From the NCBI RefSeq assembly GCF_000235745.1, contig NZ_AGSX01000067.1, forward strand, positions 1-64,000: a stretch of 64,000 nt of DNA, in the 5' to 3' direction. The notes beneath the pieces are model-generated. The model was not told where the DNA came from, searched no databases, and saw only the letters and a list, made by a program, of their open reading frames with translations. Below, one piece after another: positions 48,317 through 57,730 of the stretch (its first letter is position 1; every line of letters begins with the position of its first letter). The DNA is from Stutzerimonas stutzeri SDM-LAC (GTDB lineage: Bacteria > Pseudomonadota > Gammaproteobacteria > Pseudomonadales > Pseudomonadaceae). The translations under genes and the position numbers were made by a program.

Positions 48317-48712
48317 ATGATCGTACGTACCCTGGCCGAATGCGAGCAGTCCAACCGCAAGATCAAGACCGATACCTGGGACAGCACCCGGATGCTGCTC
48401 AAGGACGACAAGATGGGCTTCTCGTTTCACGTAACCACCATCTACGCCAACACCGAGACGCACATCCACTACCAGAACCATCTGGAGTCGGTGTATTGCA
48501 TGAGCGGTAACGGTGAAATCGAGACCATCGCCGACGGCAAGATCTACAAGATCGAGGCCGGCACGCTGTACATCCTCGACAAGCACGACGAGCACTTGCT
48601 CCGTGGCGGCACCGAGGACATGAAAATGGCCTGCGTCTTCAATCCGCCGCTCAACGGCAAGGAAGTTCATGACGAGAGCGGTGTCTACCCGCTGGAGGCC
48701 GAAACCGTTTAA
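48317..48712 (+). CDS. ectC: Ectoine synthase EctC
   Basis: A 131-residue cupin enzyme that closes the ring of N-gamma-acetyl-diaminobutyrate to give ectoine. The cupin motifs [21 protein letters not shown] and [14 protein letters not shown] hold the metal ligands (glutamate, tyrosine and histidine in the family). Length is normal. It is followed by ectD 105 bases on. Confidence 0.97.
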   Translation: MIVRTLAECEQSNRKIKTDTWDSTRMLLKDDKMGFSFHVTTIYANTETHIHYQNHLESVYCMSGNGEIETIADGKIYKIEAGTLYILDKHDEHLLRGGTEDMKMACVFNPPLNGKEVHDESGVYPLEAETV

Positions 48713-48817
48713 GAGCATGGTGATGCGCGGCATCACCCGCTATCGATGGTTGTGCCCATCCTGCGAGTGACCGCAGGGTGGGTGAAACCCGCCAAGGAAC
48801 CGAAAGGAGACTGTGAA

Positions 48818-49735
48818 GTGAACCCCGTGCAAGCCGACCTGTACCCTTCGCGCCAGCACGACGAACCCAGCTGGCAAGAGCGTCTGGATCCGGTCGTCTA
48901 CCGCAATGACCTGGCCAACGCCCCTATTGCACCAGAACAGATCGAACGCTTCGAGCGTGATGGTTATCTGGTCATCCCCAATCTGTTCAGCGCCGAGGAA
49001 GTCGCGGTGTTCCGCGAAGAACTCGATCGCATGCGCCAGGACCCGGCCGTCTCCGAGTCCGGCAAGACCATCAAGGAACCCGATAGCGGCGCGATCCGCT
49101 CGGTGTTCGCTATCCATGCCGACAATCCGCTGTTTTCCCGTGTCGCCTGTGACGAGCGCATTGCTGCTATCGCCAGCTTCATACTCGGCGGTGACATTTA
49201 TGTGCACCAGTCGCGGATGAACTTCAAACCCGGCTTTACCGGCAAAGAGTTCTACTGGCACTCGGATTTCGAAACCTGGCACGTCGAAGATGGGCTGCCA
49301 CGCATGCGAACTCTGAGCTGCTCGATCCTCCTCACCGACAACGAGCCGCACAACGGCCCGCTGATGCTGGTGCCGGGGTCGCACAAGCACTACATCCGCT
49401 GCGTCGGCGCGACGCCGGAGAACCATTACGAGAAATCGCTGCGCAAGCAGGAGTTCGGCGTACCCGACCATGACAGCCTGACCCGCCTGGCGGACCGCTA
49501 CGGCATTGACACGGCCACCGGCCCGGCAGGTAGCGTGGTGTTTTTCGACTGCAACACCATGCACGGCTCCAACAGCAACATCACCCCCAGCGCGCGCAGC
49601 AATCTGTTCTATGTCTACAACCATGTAGATAATGCCGCGCAGGCCCCATTCTGCGGCCTCTCGCCACGCCCGGCCTTTGTCGGCGAGCGCGAGAATTTCA
49701 AGCCTCTGCAGATCAAGCCACAACAGTATCTCTGA
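48818..49735 (+). CDS. ectD: Ectoine 5-hydroxylase EctD
   Basis: A 305-residue iron(II)/2-oxoglutarate dioxygenase that turns ectoine into 5-hydroxyectoine. The iron triad is His148 and Asp150 in FYWHSDFETWH, plus His249 in NTMHGSN. The family signature starting FYWHSDFETWHVEDGLP is complete. The start is GTG at 48818, eight bases after AAGGAG; another GTG at 48827 would also work. An open frame further upstream lies within the ectC-ectD gap and is not used. The organism should make both ectoine and hydroxyectoine. Confidence 0.95.
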   Translation: MNPVQADLYPSRQHDEPSWQERLDPVVYRNDLANAPIAPEQIERFERDGYLVIPNLFSAEEVAVFREELDRMRQDPAVSESGKTIKEPDSGAIRSVFAIHADNPLFSRVACDERIAAIASFILGGDIYVHQSRMNFKPGFTGKEFYWHSDFETWHVEDGLPRMRTLSCSILLTDNEPHNGPLMLVPGSHKHYIRCVGATPENHYEKSLRKQEFGVPDHDSLTRLADRYGIDTATGPAGSVVFFDCNTMHGSNSNITPSARSNLFYVYNHVDNAAQAPFCGLSPRPAFVGERENFKPLQIKPQQYL

Positions 49736-49742
49736 CGTATCC

Positions 49743-49767
49743 ATCAGGCCCGCATACCGGGCCTGAT
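49743..49767 (+). terminator. Hairpin between ectD and ask (attenuator or weak terminator)
   Basis: A perfect 10-bp stem ATCAGGCCCG / CGGGCCTGAT with a CATAC loop, 8 bases past the ectD stop, followed by the weak T run CTTTGTT. It may lower expression of ask relative to ectABCD or mark the 3' end of an ectABCD transcript. Confidence 0.6.
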
Positions 49768-49832
49768 CTTTGTTGGCGGCCGAGAGGCGGCCCAGGGATG
49801 AAAATTCACCCCCAAGACGGGACGATGAATCG

Positions 49833-51263
49833 ATGCATACCGTAGAAAAGATCGGCGGCACATCCATGAGCCGCTTCGACGAACTGCTCAACAACATCTT
49901 TATTGGCCATCGCACAGGCGACGAGCTCTATCAGCGCGTCTTCGTCGTATCGGCCTACAGCGGCATGACCAATTTGCTGCTGGAACACAAGAAGACCGGA
50001 GAACCGGGCGTCTACCAGCGCTTCGCCGATGCCCGCAGCGAGGGCGCCTGGCTCGACGCGCTGGAAACCGTGCGTTCGCGCATGCTCGACAAGAATGCTG
50101 AGCTGTTCGGCGAGTTCGAGCAGCGTGCGGCCAACCAGTTCATCAACTCGCGCATCGACGATGCCCGCGAATGCATGAGCAGCCTGCAACGCCTCTGCGC
50201 CTACGGCCACTTTCAGCTCGACGAACACCTGATGAAGGTGCGCGAGATGCTCGCCTCGCTCGGCGAAGCGCACTCAGCCTTTAATTCGGTGCTGGCGCTC
50301 AAGCACCGCGGCATCAACGCGAAAATGGTCGACCTCACCGGCTGGCACCGCGACGCGCCGCTGCCCTTCGACGAGATGGTGCGCCACAGCTTCGAAGAGG
50401 TGGACCTATCCCGCGAACTGGTCGTCGCGACCGGCTACACGCATTGCAGCGAAGGCCTGATGAACACCTTCGACCGCGGCTACAGCGAGATCACCTTCGC
50501 CCAGATTGCTGCTGCCACCGGCGCCCGCGAAGCGATCATTCACAAGGAATTTCATCTTTCCAGTGCCGACCCGAACCTGGTCGGCGCCGACAAGGTGGTC
50601 ACCATCGGTCGTACCAACTACGACGTGGCCGACCAGCTGTCGAACCTGGGCATGGAGGCGATCCACCCGCGTGCAGCCAAGACGCTGCGTCGCGCCGGCA
50701 TCGAGTTGCGCATCAAGAACGCGTTCGAACCCGAACACGCCGGCACTCTCATCAGCCAGGACTACAAGAGTGAGCGGCCCTGCGTCGAGATCATTGCCGG
50801 GCGCAAGGACGTCTTCGGTATCGAGGTGTTCGATCAGGACATGCTCGGAGACGTCGCCTACGACATCGAGATCAGCAAGTTGCTCAAGCAACTGCGCCTG
50901 TACGTCGTGAACAAGGACTCCGATGCCAACAGCATCACTTATTACGCGGCTTCGGGCTCGCGCAAGCTGATCAACCGCGCCGCCCGGCTGATCGAGGAAA
51001 AATATCCGGCCGCCGAGGTCACGGTGCATAACGTCTCCATCGTCTCGGCGATCGGCTCGGACCTCAAGGTCAAGGGCATCCTTGCCAAGACCGTGGCCGC
51101 GCTGGCCGGTGCTGGGATCAGCATTCAGGCAGTGCACCAGTCGATCCGTCAGGTGGAAATGCAGTGCGTCGTCAACGAGGAAGACTACGACGACGCCGTC
51201 GCCGCGCTACACCGCGCGCTGATCGAGCCGGAGAACCACGGCGATGTAATCGCCGCGGCATAA
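49833..51263 (+). CDS. ask: Ectoine-cluster aspartokinase (Ask_Ect)
   Basis: A 476-residue aspartate kinase specialised for ectoine supply. It phosphorylates aspartate, the precursor of aspartate semialdehyde used by EctB, and is described in S. stutzeri as less feedback-inhibited than the general enzyme. Visible features are the N-terminal VEKIGGTSMSRF kinase motif, the FTRGY-like FDRGYSEIT, HPRAAKTLRRA, and two C-terminal ACT-type regions (about 330-470). ATG 49833 gives the family N-terminus. It follows ectD after a hairpin. Confidence 0.95.
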   Translation: MHTVEKIGGTSMSRFDELLNNIFIGHRTGDELYQRVFVVSAYSGMTNLLLEHKKTGEPGVYQRFADARSEGAWLDALETVRSRMLDKNAELFGEFEQRAANQFINSRIDDARECMSSLQRLCAYGHFQLDEHLMKVREMLASLGEAHSAFNSVLALKHRGINAKMVDLTGWHRDAPLPFDEMVRHSFEEVDLSRELVVATGYTHCSEGLMNTFDRGYSEITFAQIAAATGAREAIIHKEFHLSSADPNLVGADKVVTIGRTNYDVADQLSNLGMEAIHPRAAKTLRRAGIELRIKNAFEPEHAGTLISQDYKSERPCVEIIAGRKDVFGIEVFDQDMLGDVAYDIEISKLLKQLRLYVVNKDSDANSITYYAASGSRKLINRAARLIEEKYPAAEVTVHNVSIVSAIGSDLKVKGILAKTVAALAGAGISIQAVHQSIRQVEMQCVVNEEDYDDAVAALHRALIEPENHGDVIAAA

Positions 51264-51307
51264 CGACTTCGCGCCATCGCAACACCGACCGCCGGATCTG
51301 GCTCGCG

Positions 51308-52117
51308 CTAGCTCCGGCGGTCTGCCGTCTGCCATTCGCTGGCCGATTCGGACAGCTTGCGGCGCCGATACCAGCCGGCGAAGAACACCAGCGCCAGGAT
51401 CAGCTCGGCCAGGTCGCCGCCGTAGTACATCAGTTGCGCCGCCGCTTCGATCTCGGCCAGTTCAAGGCCGGCGTCTCGGGGAAATCCGTAGGCATACATC
51501 AACTTGCCGAGCACCGCGTGAGCGGCGATAGCGGCGAACAGCACCCCCAGCCGCATCCGCATTCCCGGCCGATGGGGCGCGGGGTCCGGTCCGGCAATGG
51601 ACCAGCTGAACAGATAGCCAGCAAGGACAAAATGCAGGTGTAGCCAGATGTGCAGCACCGGTTCGCTGAAGCTCAACTGGAACAGCGGTGTGAGATAGAG
51701 CACATAGAGCGCGCCAATGTCCAGAAACAACGCAGTGGCGGGATGGCTCAGGCAACGCACCGGCATGGTCGCCGCGAAATCGGTGATGCGGCGTGCAGTG
51801 GTTACCGGCACGCTGCGCAGCAACAGAGTGCCCGGCGCCCCGAGCATCAGCGCGATGGGGGCGAACATACCCAGCAACAGGTGCTGAGCCATGTGCCCAC
51901 GCAGATCTGAATGTCCCCACTCGACCACAGGCGGCGAGAAGGCCAGCACCAACAGCCCGCAGCCAAGGCTGAAACTGACCAACCGCCAGCAATGCCAAAC
52001 CTTGCGACGCCTGCGCTGTGCACGGACCCCCAGCACATAGGCAAACCACAGCCCTTGGGTCACCAGCACCAGCATGAAGGTCCCGGCGAGCGTCAACAGA
52101 TGAGCGTCATGACTCAC
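51308..52117 (-). CDS. caa3-type cytochrome oxidase assembly factor CtaG-like membrane protein
   Basis: A 269-residue protein with about seven membrane helices, of the caa3_CtaG family (COG3336 type). Conserved features are GHMAQHLLLGMFAPIALMLG and HIWLHLHFVLAGYLFSW, both with histidines that could bind copper. No cytochrome oxidase subunit gene is nearby, so its target is unclear. The GTG start overlaps the stop of the DUF2243 gene (GTGA), so the pair is co-translated. Confidence 0.85.
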   Translation of the reverse strand: MSHDAHLLTLAGTFMLVLVTQGLWFAYVLGVRAQRRRRKVWHCWRLVSFSLGCGLLVLAFSPPVVEWGHSDLRGHMAQHLLLGMFAPIALMLGAPGTLLLRSVPVTTARRITDFAATMPVRCLSHPATALFLDIGALYVLYLTPLFQLSFSEPVLHIWLHLHFVLAGYLFSWSIAGPDPAPHRPGMRMRLGVLFAAIAAHAVLGKLMYAYGFPRDAGLELAEIEAAAQLMYYGGDLAELILALVFFAGWYRRRKLSESASEWQTADRRS

Positions 52118-52584
52118 AGACCGCTCACCCCGCGCGGTCGCCGCCCGACACCTGCCCTACGCCAGACAAAGAAACCCACCGCCAGCAGCAATACGCCGAA
52201 GCCATTCCACGCCAGGTCGTAGAGCCAGAGATTGTCGACGTAGCGCACCTGGTGCAAACGCAGCACCTTGTGATCGACAACGCCGTCAAACAGCTGGAAG
52301 CCTCCCGCTCCGAGCAACAGCCCCGCCCAGGCGTGCCAGCGCGACACCGCTTGATGACGACTCAGCCGAACGAACAGGTAAAACCCGGCCGCCAGCATCA
52401 GCAGCTCAGCCGAGTGCAACAGGCCATCGGACAGGAGCGAGATGGCAGGAGTCGAACGGTCGAAAAAGTGGTGCCAGGCGAGAATCTGATGAAAGACGAT
52501 TTCATCGACCGCGGCCATCAGACCGATACCGAGCAAGAGCGTCGCGGTCAGGCTGCCTCTGGCGTCGACGAAGTTGGCGCTCAC
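52114..52584 (-). CDS. DUF2243 membrane protein
   Basis: A 156-residue protein with four predicted membrane helices and the DUF2243 signature: AAVDEIVFHQILAWHHFFD early and FDGVVDHKVLRLHQVR late. Several histidines and acidic residues sit at membrane edges, as in metal sites. The start is GTG at 52584 with GGAGG before it. DUF2243 and CtaG genes are often neighbours, but neither function is known in such pairs. Confidence 0.85.
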   Translation of the reverse strand: MSANFVDARGSLTATLLLGIGLMAAVDEIVFHQILAWHHFFDRSTPAISLLSDGLLHSAELLMLAAGFYLFVRLSRHQAVSRWHAWAGLLLGAGGFQLFDGVVDHKVLRLHQVRYVDNLWLYDLAWNGFGVLLLAVGFFVWRRAGVGRRPRGVSGL

Positions 52585-52768
52585 GATGGCCTCCGGGTGA
52601 GTACGGGTTGGCCTGCGTCGGAGCTCGGTGCACTCGACTCAAGCCTCGTCTAAGAGTGACTTGGGTCGGCCGCAGGAGTTCGCGATGCACTTGATCTGGC
52701 GCGGCGAAAAGCGCCAGGCAACTCGGTAGAATCCGCACACTTTTGTCGGTATACAGAGCCACCGCACC

Positions 52769-54142
52769 ATGACCCAGCCACGCACCGAATTGCTGTCGCC
52801 CGCCGGCACCCTCAAATCCATGCGTTATGCCTTCGCCTACGGCGCCGACGCGGTCTATGCCGGGCAGCCACGTTACAGCCTGCGCGTGCGCAACAACGAG
52901 TTCGACCACGCCAACCTGCGTCTGGGCATCGACGAGGCGCATGCCCAGGGCAAGCAGTTCTACGTGGTGGTCAACATCGCGCCGCACAACGCCAAACTGC
53001 GCACCTTTATCAAGGATCTGGAGCCGGTGGTCGCGATGGGCCCGGATGCGCTGATCATGTCCGATCCAGGGCTGATCATGCTGGTGCGCCAGCACTTTCC
53101 GGAGATGACCATTCACCTCTCGGTGCAGGCTAACGCGGTGAACTGGGCCAGCGTCGAGTTCTGGCGTCAGCAGGGGCTGACCCGGGCGATTCTCTCCCGC
53201 GAGCTGTCCTTGGAAGAGATCGGTGAAATCCGCGAAAAAGTGCCGGGCATGGAGCTGGAAGTTTTCGTTCACGGCGCGCTGTGCATGGCCTATTCCGGAC
53301 GCTGCTTGCTGTCGGGCTACATCAACAAGCGCGACCCCAATCAGGGTTCCTGCACCAACGCCTGTCGCTGGGAGTACAAGACCCACGAGGCGAAAGAAAA
53401 CGAAGTCGGCGACATCGTGCACAAGTACGAGCCCATCGCCGTGCAACCGGCCGAGCCCGACCGATCCGAACCGACGCTCGGGGCCGGCGCACCGACCGAT
53501 GAGGTGTTTTTGCTCGAAGACAGCAGCCGTCCGGGCGAATTCATGTCCGCCTTCGAGGACGAGCACGGCACCTACATCATGAACTCCAAGGACCTGCGCG
53601 CCGTGCAGCACGTCGAGCGCCTGGTGCAGATGGGCGTGCATTCGCTGAAGATCGAGGGCCGGACCAAATCCCACTACTACGTGGCGCGCACCGCGCAGGT
53701 CTACCGTAAGGCCATCGACGACGCAGCCGCCGGCAGACCGTTCGACAAATCACTGATGGACACGCTGGAGTCGCTCGCACACCGCGGCTATACCGAAGGC
53801 TTCCTGCGTCGTCACGTGCACGACGAATACCAGAACTACGAGCGCGGCTTCTCACTGTCGGACCGCCAGCAGTTCGTCGGCGAACTGACCGGCGAAAGGC
53901 GCAACGGCCTGGCCGAAGTGATCGTCAAAAATCGCTTCGCTGTCGGCGACCGCCTGGAGTTGATGACGCCGCAAGGCAACCTGAGCTTCCGCCTGGACGC
54001 CCTGGAAAACAAACGCGGAGAGCGCACCGAAGTGGCACCTGGCGATGGTCACGTGCTCTACGTGCCCGTCCCGGAAAGCATCGACCTGCAACATGCCCTG
54101 CTGATGCGCGAACTGGACGGCGGCAGCACCACACGCGGCTAA
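52769..54142 (+). CDS. trhP: tRNA 5-hydroxyuridine modification protein TrhP (peptidase U32 family)
   Basis: A 457-residue U32-family protein that, with an iron-sulfur centre and prephenate, makes 5-hydroxyuridine at wobble position 34 of tRNA. The cluster cysteines are in HGALCMAYSGRCLLSGY and GSCTNACRW; LLSPAGTLKSMRYAFAYGAD opens the protein and EGRTKSHYYVA is the U32 core. It was formerly called YegQ, a putative protease. A region with a possible 14-codon leader peptide precedes it. Confidence 0.92.
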   Translation: MTQPRTELLSPAGTLKSMRYAFAYGADAVYAGQPRYSLRVRNNEFDHANLRLGIDEAHAQGKQFYVVVNIAPHNAKLRTFIKDLEPVVAMGPDALIMSDPGLIMLVRQHFPEMTIHLSVQANAVNWASVEFWRQQGLTRAILSRELSLEEIGEIREKVPGMELEVFVHGALCMAYSGRCLLSGYINKRDPNQGSCTNACRWEYKTHEAKENEVGDIVHKYEPIAVQPAEPDRSEPTLGAGAPTDEVFLLEDSSRPGEFMSAFEDEHGTYIMNSKDLRAVQHVERLVQMGVHSLKIEGRTKSHYYVARTAQVYRKAIDDAAAGRPFDKSLMDTLESLAHRGYTEGFLRRHVHDEYQNYERGFSLSDRQQFVGELTGERRNGLAEVIVKNRFAVGDRLELMTPQGNLSFRLDALENKRGERTEVAPGDGHVLYVPVPESIDLQHALLMRELDGGSTTRG

Positions 54143-54356
54143 CAGGTGACGCTCAGTGGGTGGCGCAGCAGATGGACCCGGTGGCGTCCTCGTGACAGCC
54201 ATGGTGGGCTTTAGCGCCGTGGGCTGAAGCCCACCCCGAACGGACCTGCAGGTGTTCGGGGGCTCTGTCCCTGTAAGTGATCGCTCGGGTTAGAAGCGAA
54301 CCGGGTCGAATCGACGCCCCCCTGCAGCGCTGTGCGTTAACGACGCAGCCGAGCCA

Positions 54357-54379
54357 TTCGCGGTCAAGACTGCTCCCAC
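54357..54379 (+). repeat. REP unit 1
   Basis: Pseudomonas REP sequence with the TTCGCGGTCAAGAC...GCTCCCAC core; one base differs from the others (ACTGCT for ACCGCT). Confidence 0.75.
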
Positions 54380-54401
54380 GGGAGAACTTGGTACCGCTGC
54401 T

Positions 54402-54424
54402 TTCGCGGTCGAGACCGCTCCCAC
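54402..54424 (+). repeat. REP unit 2
   Basis: Same orientation as unit 1, with the intact TTCGCGGTCGAGACCGCT core and a GCTCCCAC end. It begins 22 bases after unit 1. Confidence 0.8.
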
Positions 54425-54507
54425 GGGGGTTGGTGCTGACACGCATTTGCGAGCGTGGCTTTCCCAAGGGGACGGGGGCACCTGAGGCTATGCACGGCAC
54501 CGAACCT

Positions 54508-54530
54508 GTGGGAGCGGTCTTGACCGCGAG
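54508..54530 (-). repeat. REP unit 3 (inverted)
   Basis: Reverse orientation of units 1 and 2: GTGGGAGCGGTCTTGACCGC, then GAG. Confidence 0.8.
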
Positions 54531-54609
54531 CTTTTCAGCGAAGCCGCGCTCAGAACACCCGGCGCCCGATGAAGCAGCGCGCTGTTCGCCGCTACGACCG
54601 GCCGGCCTC

Positions 54610-57450
54610 TCACATCAGAAGCTTGACGAACTCGCCCGCCGGCACCGGCCGGCTGATCAGGTAGCCCTGCATCTCGTCGCAGCCGTGCGCCTTGAGGAAG
54701 TCCGCCTGGGCCTGGGTTTCGACGCCCTCGGCGACAACCTTCAGCTCCAGGCTATGGACCATGGCGATGATGGCTCGAACGATGGCCGAATCCTCGCCGA
54801 CCTGATCCAGCTCGCAAATGAATGAACGGTCGATCTTCACGTAGTCCACCGGGAAGCGCTTGAGGTAACTGAGTGAGGAATAGCCGGTACCGAAGTCGTC
54901 GATGGCCAGCTTCACGCCCAATGAGCGCAGTTGGCGACTGATGGTGATGGCATTGTCGATGTCATCGAGCAGCTGGCTTTCGGTCAGTTCCAGTTCGAGC
55001 CGGTCGGCTGGCAGCCCGGTCTCCTCCAGCACCTGGCGCACCAGGCTGACGAAGTTGCCCTGACGCAATTGCTTGACCGACAGGTTCACCGAGACCCGAA
55101 TTGCCGCCAGTCCATCGAGTTGCCACTGCCGCGCCTGCCGACAGGCCTCGCGCAGGACGAACTCCCCGAGGGCAATGATCAGCCCGGTTTCCTCCGCCAG
55201 CGGAATGAAAGAGCCCGGCGCAATGAGGCCGTTCTGTGGATGCCGCCAGCGCACCAGCGCTTCAGCCGCATCCAGGCTGTCTTCCGTCACGCTCAATCGT
55301 GGTTGGTAGAAGACTTCCAGCTGGCCTTCCTCGACGGCGCGGCGCAGCTGGTTTTCCAGTTTGAGATTTTCCAGGCTCGACACCTGCAAACGCTCGGTGA
55401 AGAACTGCAGGGTATTGCCGCCCAGATGCTTGGCATGCTGTGTGGCCATGTTCGCCTGCAACAGCAGCGAGGCCGCCTCACGCGAGTTGTCCGGCATCAG
55501 GCTGACACCGATGGACGCGCTGATGACCAGCTCCTGATCATCGATCTGAATGGGTTTGCTGATGCGCGACAGCAGACGGCTACCGCTGTGCGCCAGGCTG
55601 GCGAGGCTGCCGTGCCCTTCGACCACCACCACGAACTCATCACCGGACAAACGGGCAATGGTATCGGCGTCTGAGAATGTATGAGATAGGCGGCGCGAGA
55701 CCTCACGCAGCAACTGATCAGCCGCCTCGTGCCCAAGGCTTTCGTTAAGCGTCTTGAAACGGTCCAGATCGATATAGAAGACCGCGAGCCCGCGATTGCT
55801 GCAGCGGCTGCGCTCGCAGGCGCTGTGCAGCCGTTCCTTGAGCAAGCTGCGATTGGCCAGCCCGGTCAGCTCGTCGAAGTGGGTCAGGTAGCGCAGACGT
55901 TCCTCGACCTGGCGCCTGACGCTGAGATCGGAAACAAATGCGACCACGTTGCAAACGTTGCCTTGCCGATCGTGCACCACGCGCATCTGCGCCCATTGCG
56001 GGTAGACCTCGCCGTTTTTGCGGGTTTCGATCAGCTCGCCTTGCCAGCTGCCGTGCTGCGCCAGGCTTTCGCGAATCGCCGCATATTGCTGGCGACTGTC
56101 CTCGGAGCTGGCCAGCAGGGCGACGCTTTTGCCGATCAGCTCTTCTCGGCTGAAGCCGGACAGCTCGCAGCAGGCCTGGTTGACCGCCAGCAGATGGAAC
56201 TCGGGGTCCATGATCGCCATGCCCTCGCCCGACGCCTCGAACACAGTCGCGGCCAACCGCAACTGCTCGGCCTGACGGCGGCTCTCGCTGATGTCCCGCC
56301 GGGTACCGATCATGCGCAAGGCCCGGCCGTTGGCATCACGTTCGGTCACGCGTCCGCGATCCTCGATCCATACAGAGCTACCGTCCTTAAGCATGGCTCG
56401 GTATTGCACGGAGTAGCTGTCAGTCCTGCCCTTCAGATGATCAATCATGTCCTGGCGTACGCGCGCGACGTCTTCGGGATGCACTTCAGGACGCTGCTGG
56501 TCAGCCAGCCGCAGTCGATCGCTCTGGCCAACCCCGAAAATGACATCCATCCGCGAGTGATGGACCTCATCGTTGGCCATGTCCCAATCCCACATGCCCA
56601 GCTCACTGGCTTCCAGCGCCAGACTCAAGCGCGCCTCGCTCTCACGCAGCGCCGCAGTGCGCTCGATCACGCGCCGTTCGAGCCCATCGAAAGCCTCTCG
56701 CAGCCGGCCCTCGGCGTGGCGGCGCTGCTCGATTTCCCGACCCAGTTCGCCGTTCAGTTCAAGGGCTTCACCACGCATGCTTTCCAGCCGCCGGATCAGC
56801 AACTGATTGTGCAGACGCTGGGCCAGGCTGGCCGTTACCACTCGGTTCATTTGCCAGGCGATCATGCTCAGCGTGAGCAACACGATCGCCGCCAGCACAC
56901 CCCATCCCTGCAGTTGGGGCTCACCGCTGCCCAGCAGCACGACCGCTGCGGGAAGCAGCCCTGGGATGGCAAACGCGCCGAACGCTCGGAGCGACACGCC
57001 GCAGGCCACGCACCCGGCAAAGTACACCGAGGCAAGCGAGCCGAGCAGTATCGTCTGCTGTAAAAACGGCCCGTCGAGCGCCAGCTCGATGATGGCGTAG
57101 TCCAGCGTCACTGCACTGGCGACACTGGCTAGCAGAAAGCTCCGGTACCAGCGAGGGTGCTGCTGCTCCTCCGCGCTGGCTTTGGCAAAGCGGCGTGTCT
57201 GCTGCAGCCTCAGGAGAGCGAGCGCAAAGGTCACACCCGACCAGATCGCCAATTGCAGCTTCGGCCCTTCCGTCCAGAGCACAGCGGGAAACACCAGGCT
57301 GGTGATCATCATCAGCAGCAGCGCAAGCCGTGAGGCCTGATAGAGCAGCCGCGTGCGCTCGGCACGCTCATCGGTCTCGGCATGGTTGAAAGCGGCGTGG
57401 TCCTCCATGGCCGTTGACGCCGACGGATTGGCTTGTGCGGAATCGATCAT
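54610..57450 (-). CDS. Membrane PAS-GGDEF-EAL cyclic-di-GMP protein
   Basis: A 946-residue protein (start uncertain). The N-terminus has about five to six membrane helices (residues 45-240), then two PAS regions, a GGDEF domain and an EAL domain. The diguanylate cyclase signature is degenerate: LSGDEF where GGDEF is expected. The EAL part is complete: [10 protein letters not shown], the NLS asparagine, [17 protein letters not shown] and VKIDRSF, VAEGVET. It is probably a phosphodiesterase whose GGDEF domain is regulatory. ATG 57450 is used; a longer frame to 57552 starts with TTG. It is divergent from uvrD. Confidence 0.9.
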   Translation of the reverse strand: MIDSAQANPSASTAMEDHAAFNHAETDERAERTRLLYQASRLALLLMMITSLVFPAVLWTEGPKLQLAIWSGVTFALALLRLQQTRRFAKASAEEQQHPRWYRSFLLASVASAVTLDYAIIELALDGPFLQQTILLGSLASVYFAGCVACGVSLRAFGAFAIPGLLPAAVVLLGSGEPQLQGWGVLAAIVLLTLSMIAWQMNRVVTASLAQRLHNQLLIRRLESMRGEALELNGELGREIEQRRHAEGRLREAFDGLERRVIERTAALRESEARLSLALEASELGMWDWDMANDEVHHSRMDVIFGVGQSDRLRLADQQRPEVHPEDVARVRQDMIDHLKGRTDSYSVQYRAMLKDGSSVWIEDRGRVTERDANGRALRMIGTRRDISESRRQAEQLRLAATVFEASGEGMAIMDPEFHLLAVNQACCELSGFSREELIGKSVALLASSEDSRQQYAAIRESLAQHGSWQGELIETRKNGEVYPQWAQMRVVHDRQGNVCNVVAFVSDLSVRRQVEERLRYLTHFDELTGLANRSLLKERLHSACERSRCSNRGLAVFYIDLDRFKTLNESLGHEAADQLLREVSRRLSHTFSDADTIARLSGDEFVVVVEGHGSLASLAHSGSRLLSRISKPIQIDDQELVISASIGVSLMPDNSREAASLLLQANMATQHAKHLGGNTLQFFTERLQVSSLENLKLENQLRRAVEEGQLEVFYQPRLSVTEDSLDAAEALVRWRHPQNGLIAPGSFIPLAEETGLIIALGEFVLREACRQARQWQLDGLAAIRVSVNLSVKQLRQGNFVSLVRQVLEETGLPADRLELELTESQLLDDIDNAITISRQLRSLGVKLAIDDFGTGYSSLSYLKRFPVDYVKIDRSFICELDQVGEDSAIVRAIIAMVHSLELKVVAEGVETQAQADFLKAHGCDEMQGYLISRPVPAGEFVKLLM

Positions 57451-57730
57451 CGGGTAGGTCTTGTATTGGGCGTTTGGAGCGGTAGGCGTTGCACTGTGAC
57501 ACGCCCCGATAATGGCACGATGCTGGCGCAGGGTCATCGTCTGTCCGACCAAAGACCGTGGTTGACGATACGCCGGTATCGATCAGATGGATATTCGAGG
57601 ACCAGCGCCCGGCGCCGGCCATGCGCGATTTCTGCGCTTGCCCAGGCAGGCCATGCAGCCGCCCCCGGCCCCACTGGCGTCTATCCGTTGCACGAGCGGG
57701 TCGGTCGGATTTCCGGCTAGAATGGCGCCC

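Larger units (their letters stand above)
54143..54609. repeat. Intergenic REP cluster downstream of trhP
   Basis: The 467 bases between trhP and the GGDEF/EAL gene hold no supported gene. They contain three REP-type units (54357-54379, 54402-54424, 54508-54530), two in one orientation and the third inverted, as in a BIME-like cluster, plus a hairpin GTGGGCT / AGCCCAC around 54218-54234. Confidence 0.75.

Noticed and set aside
46970-48736. Open frame of 588 codons opposite ectB and ectC
   Set aside because: Antisense shadow of the ect genes.
57587-57730. Longer N-terminus for UvrD
   Set aside because: The extra residues are proline and arginine-rich and precede the conserved start of the family at 57731.
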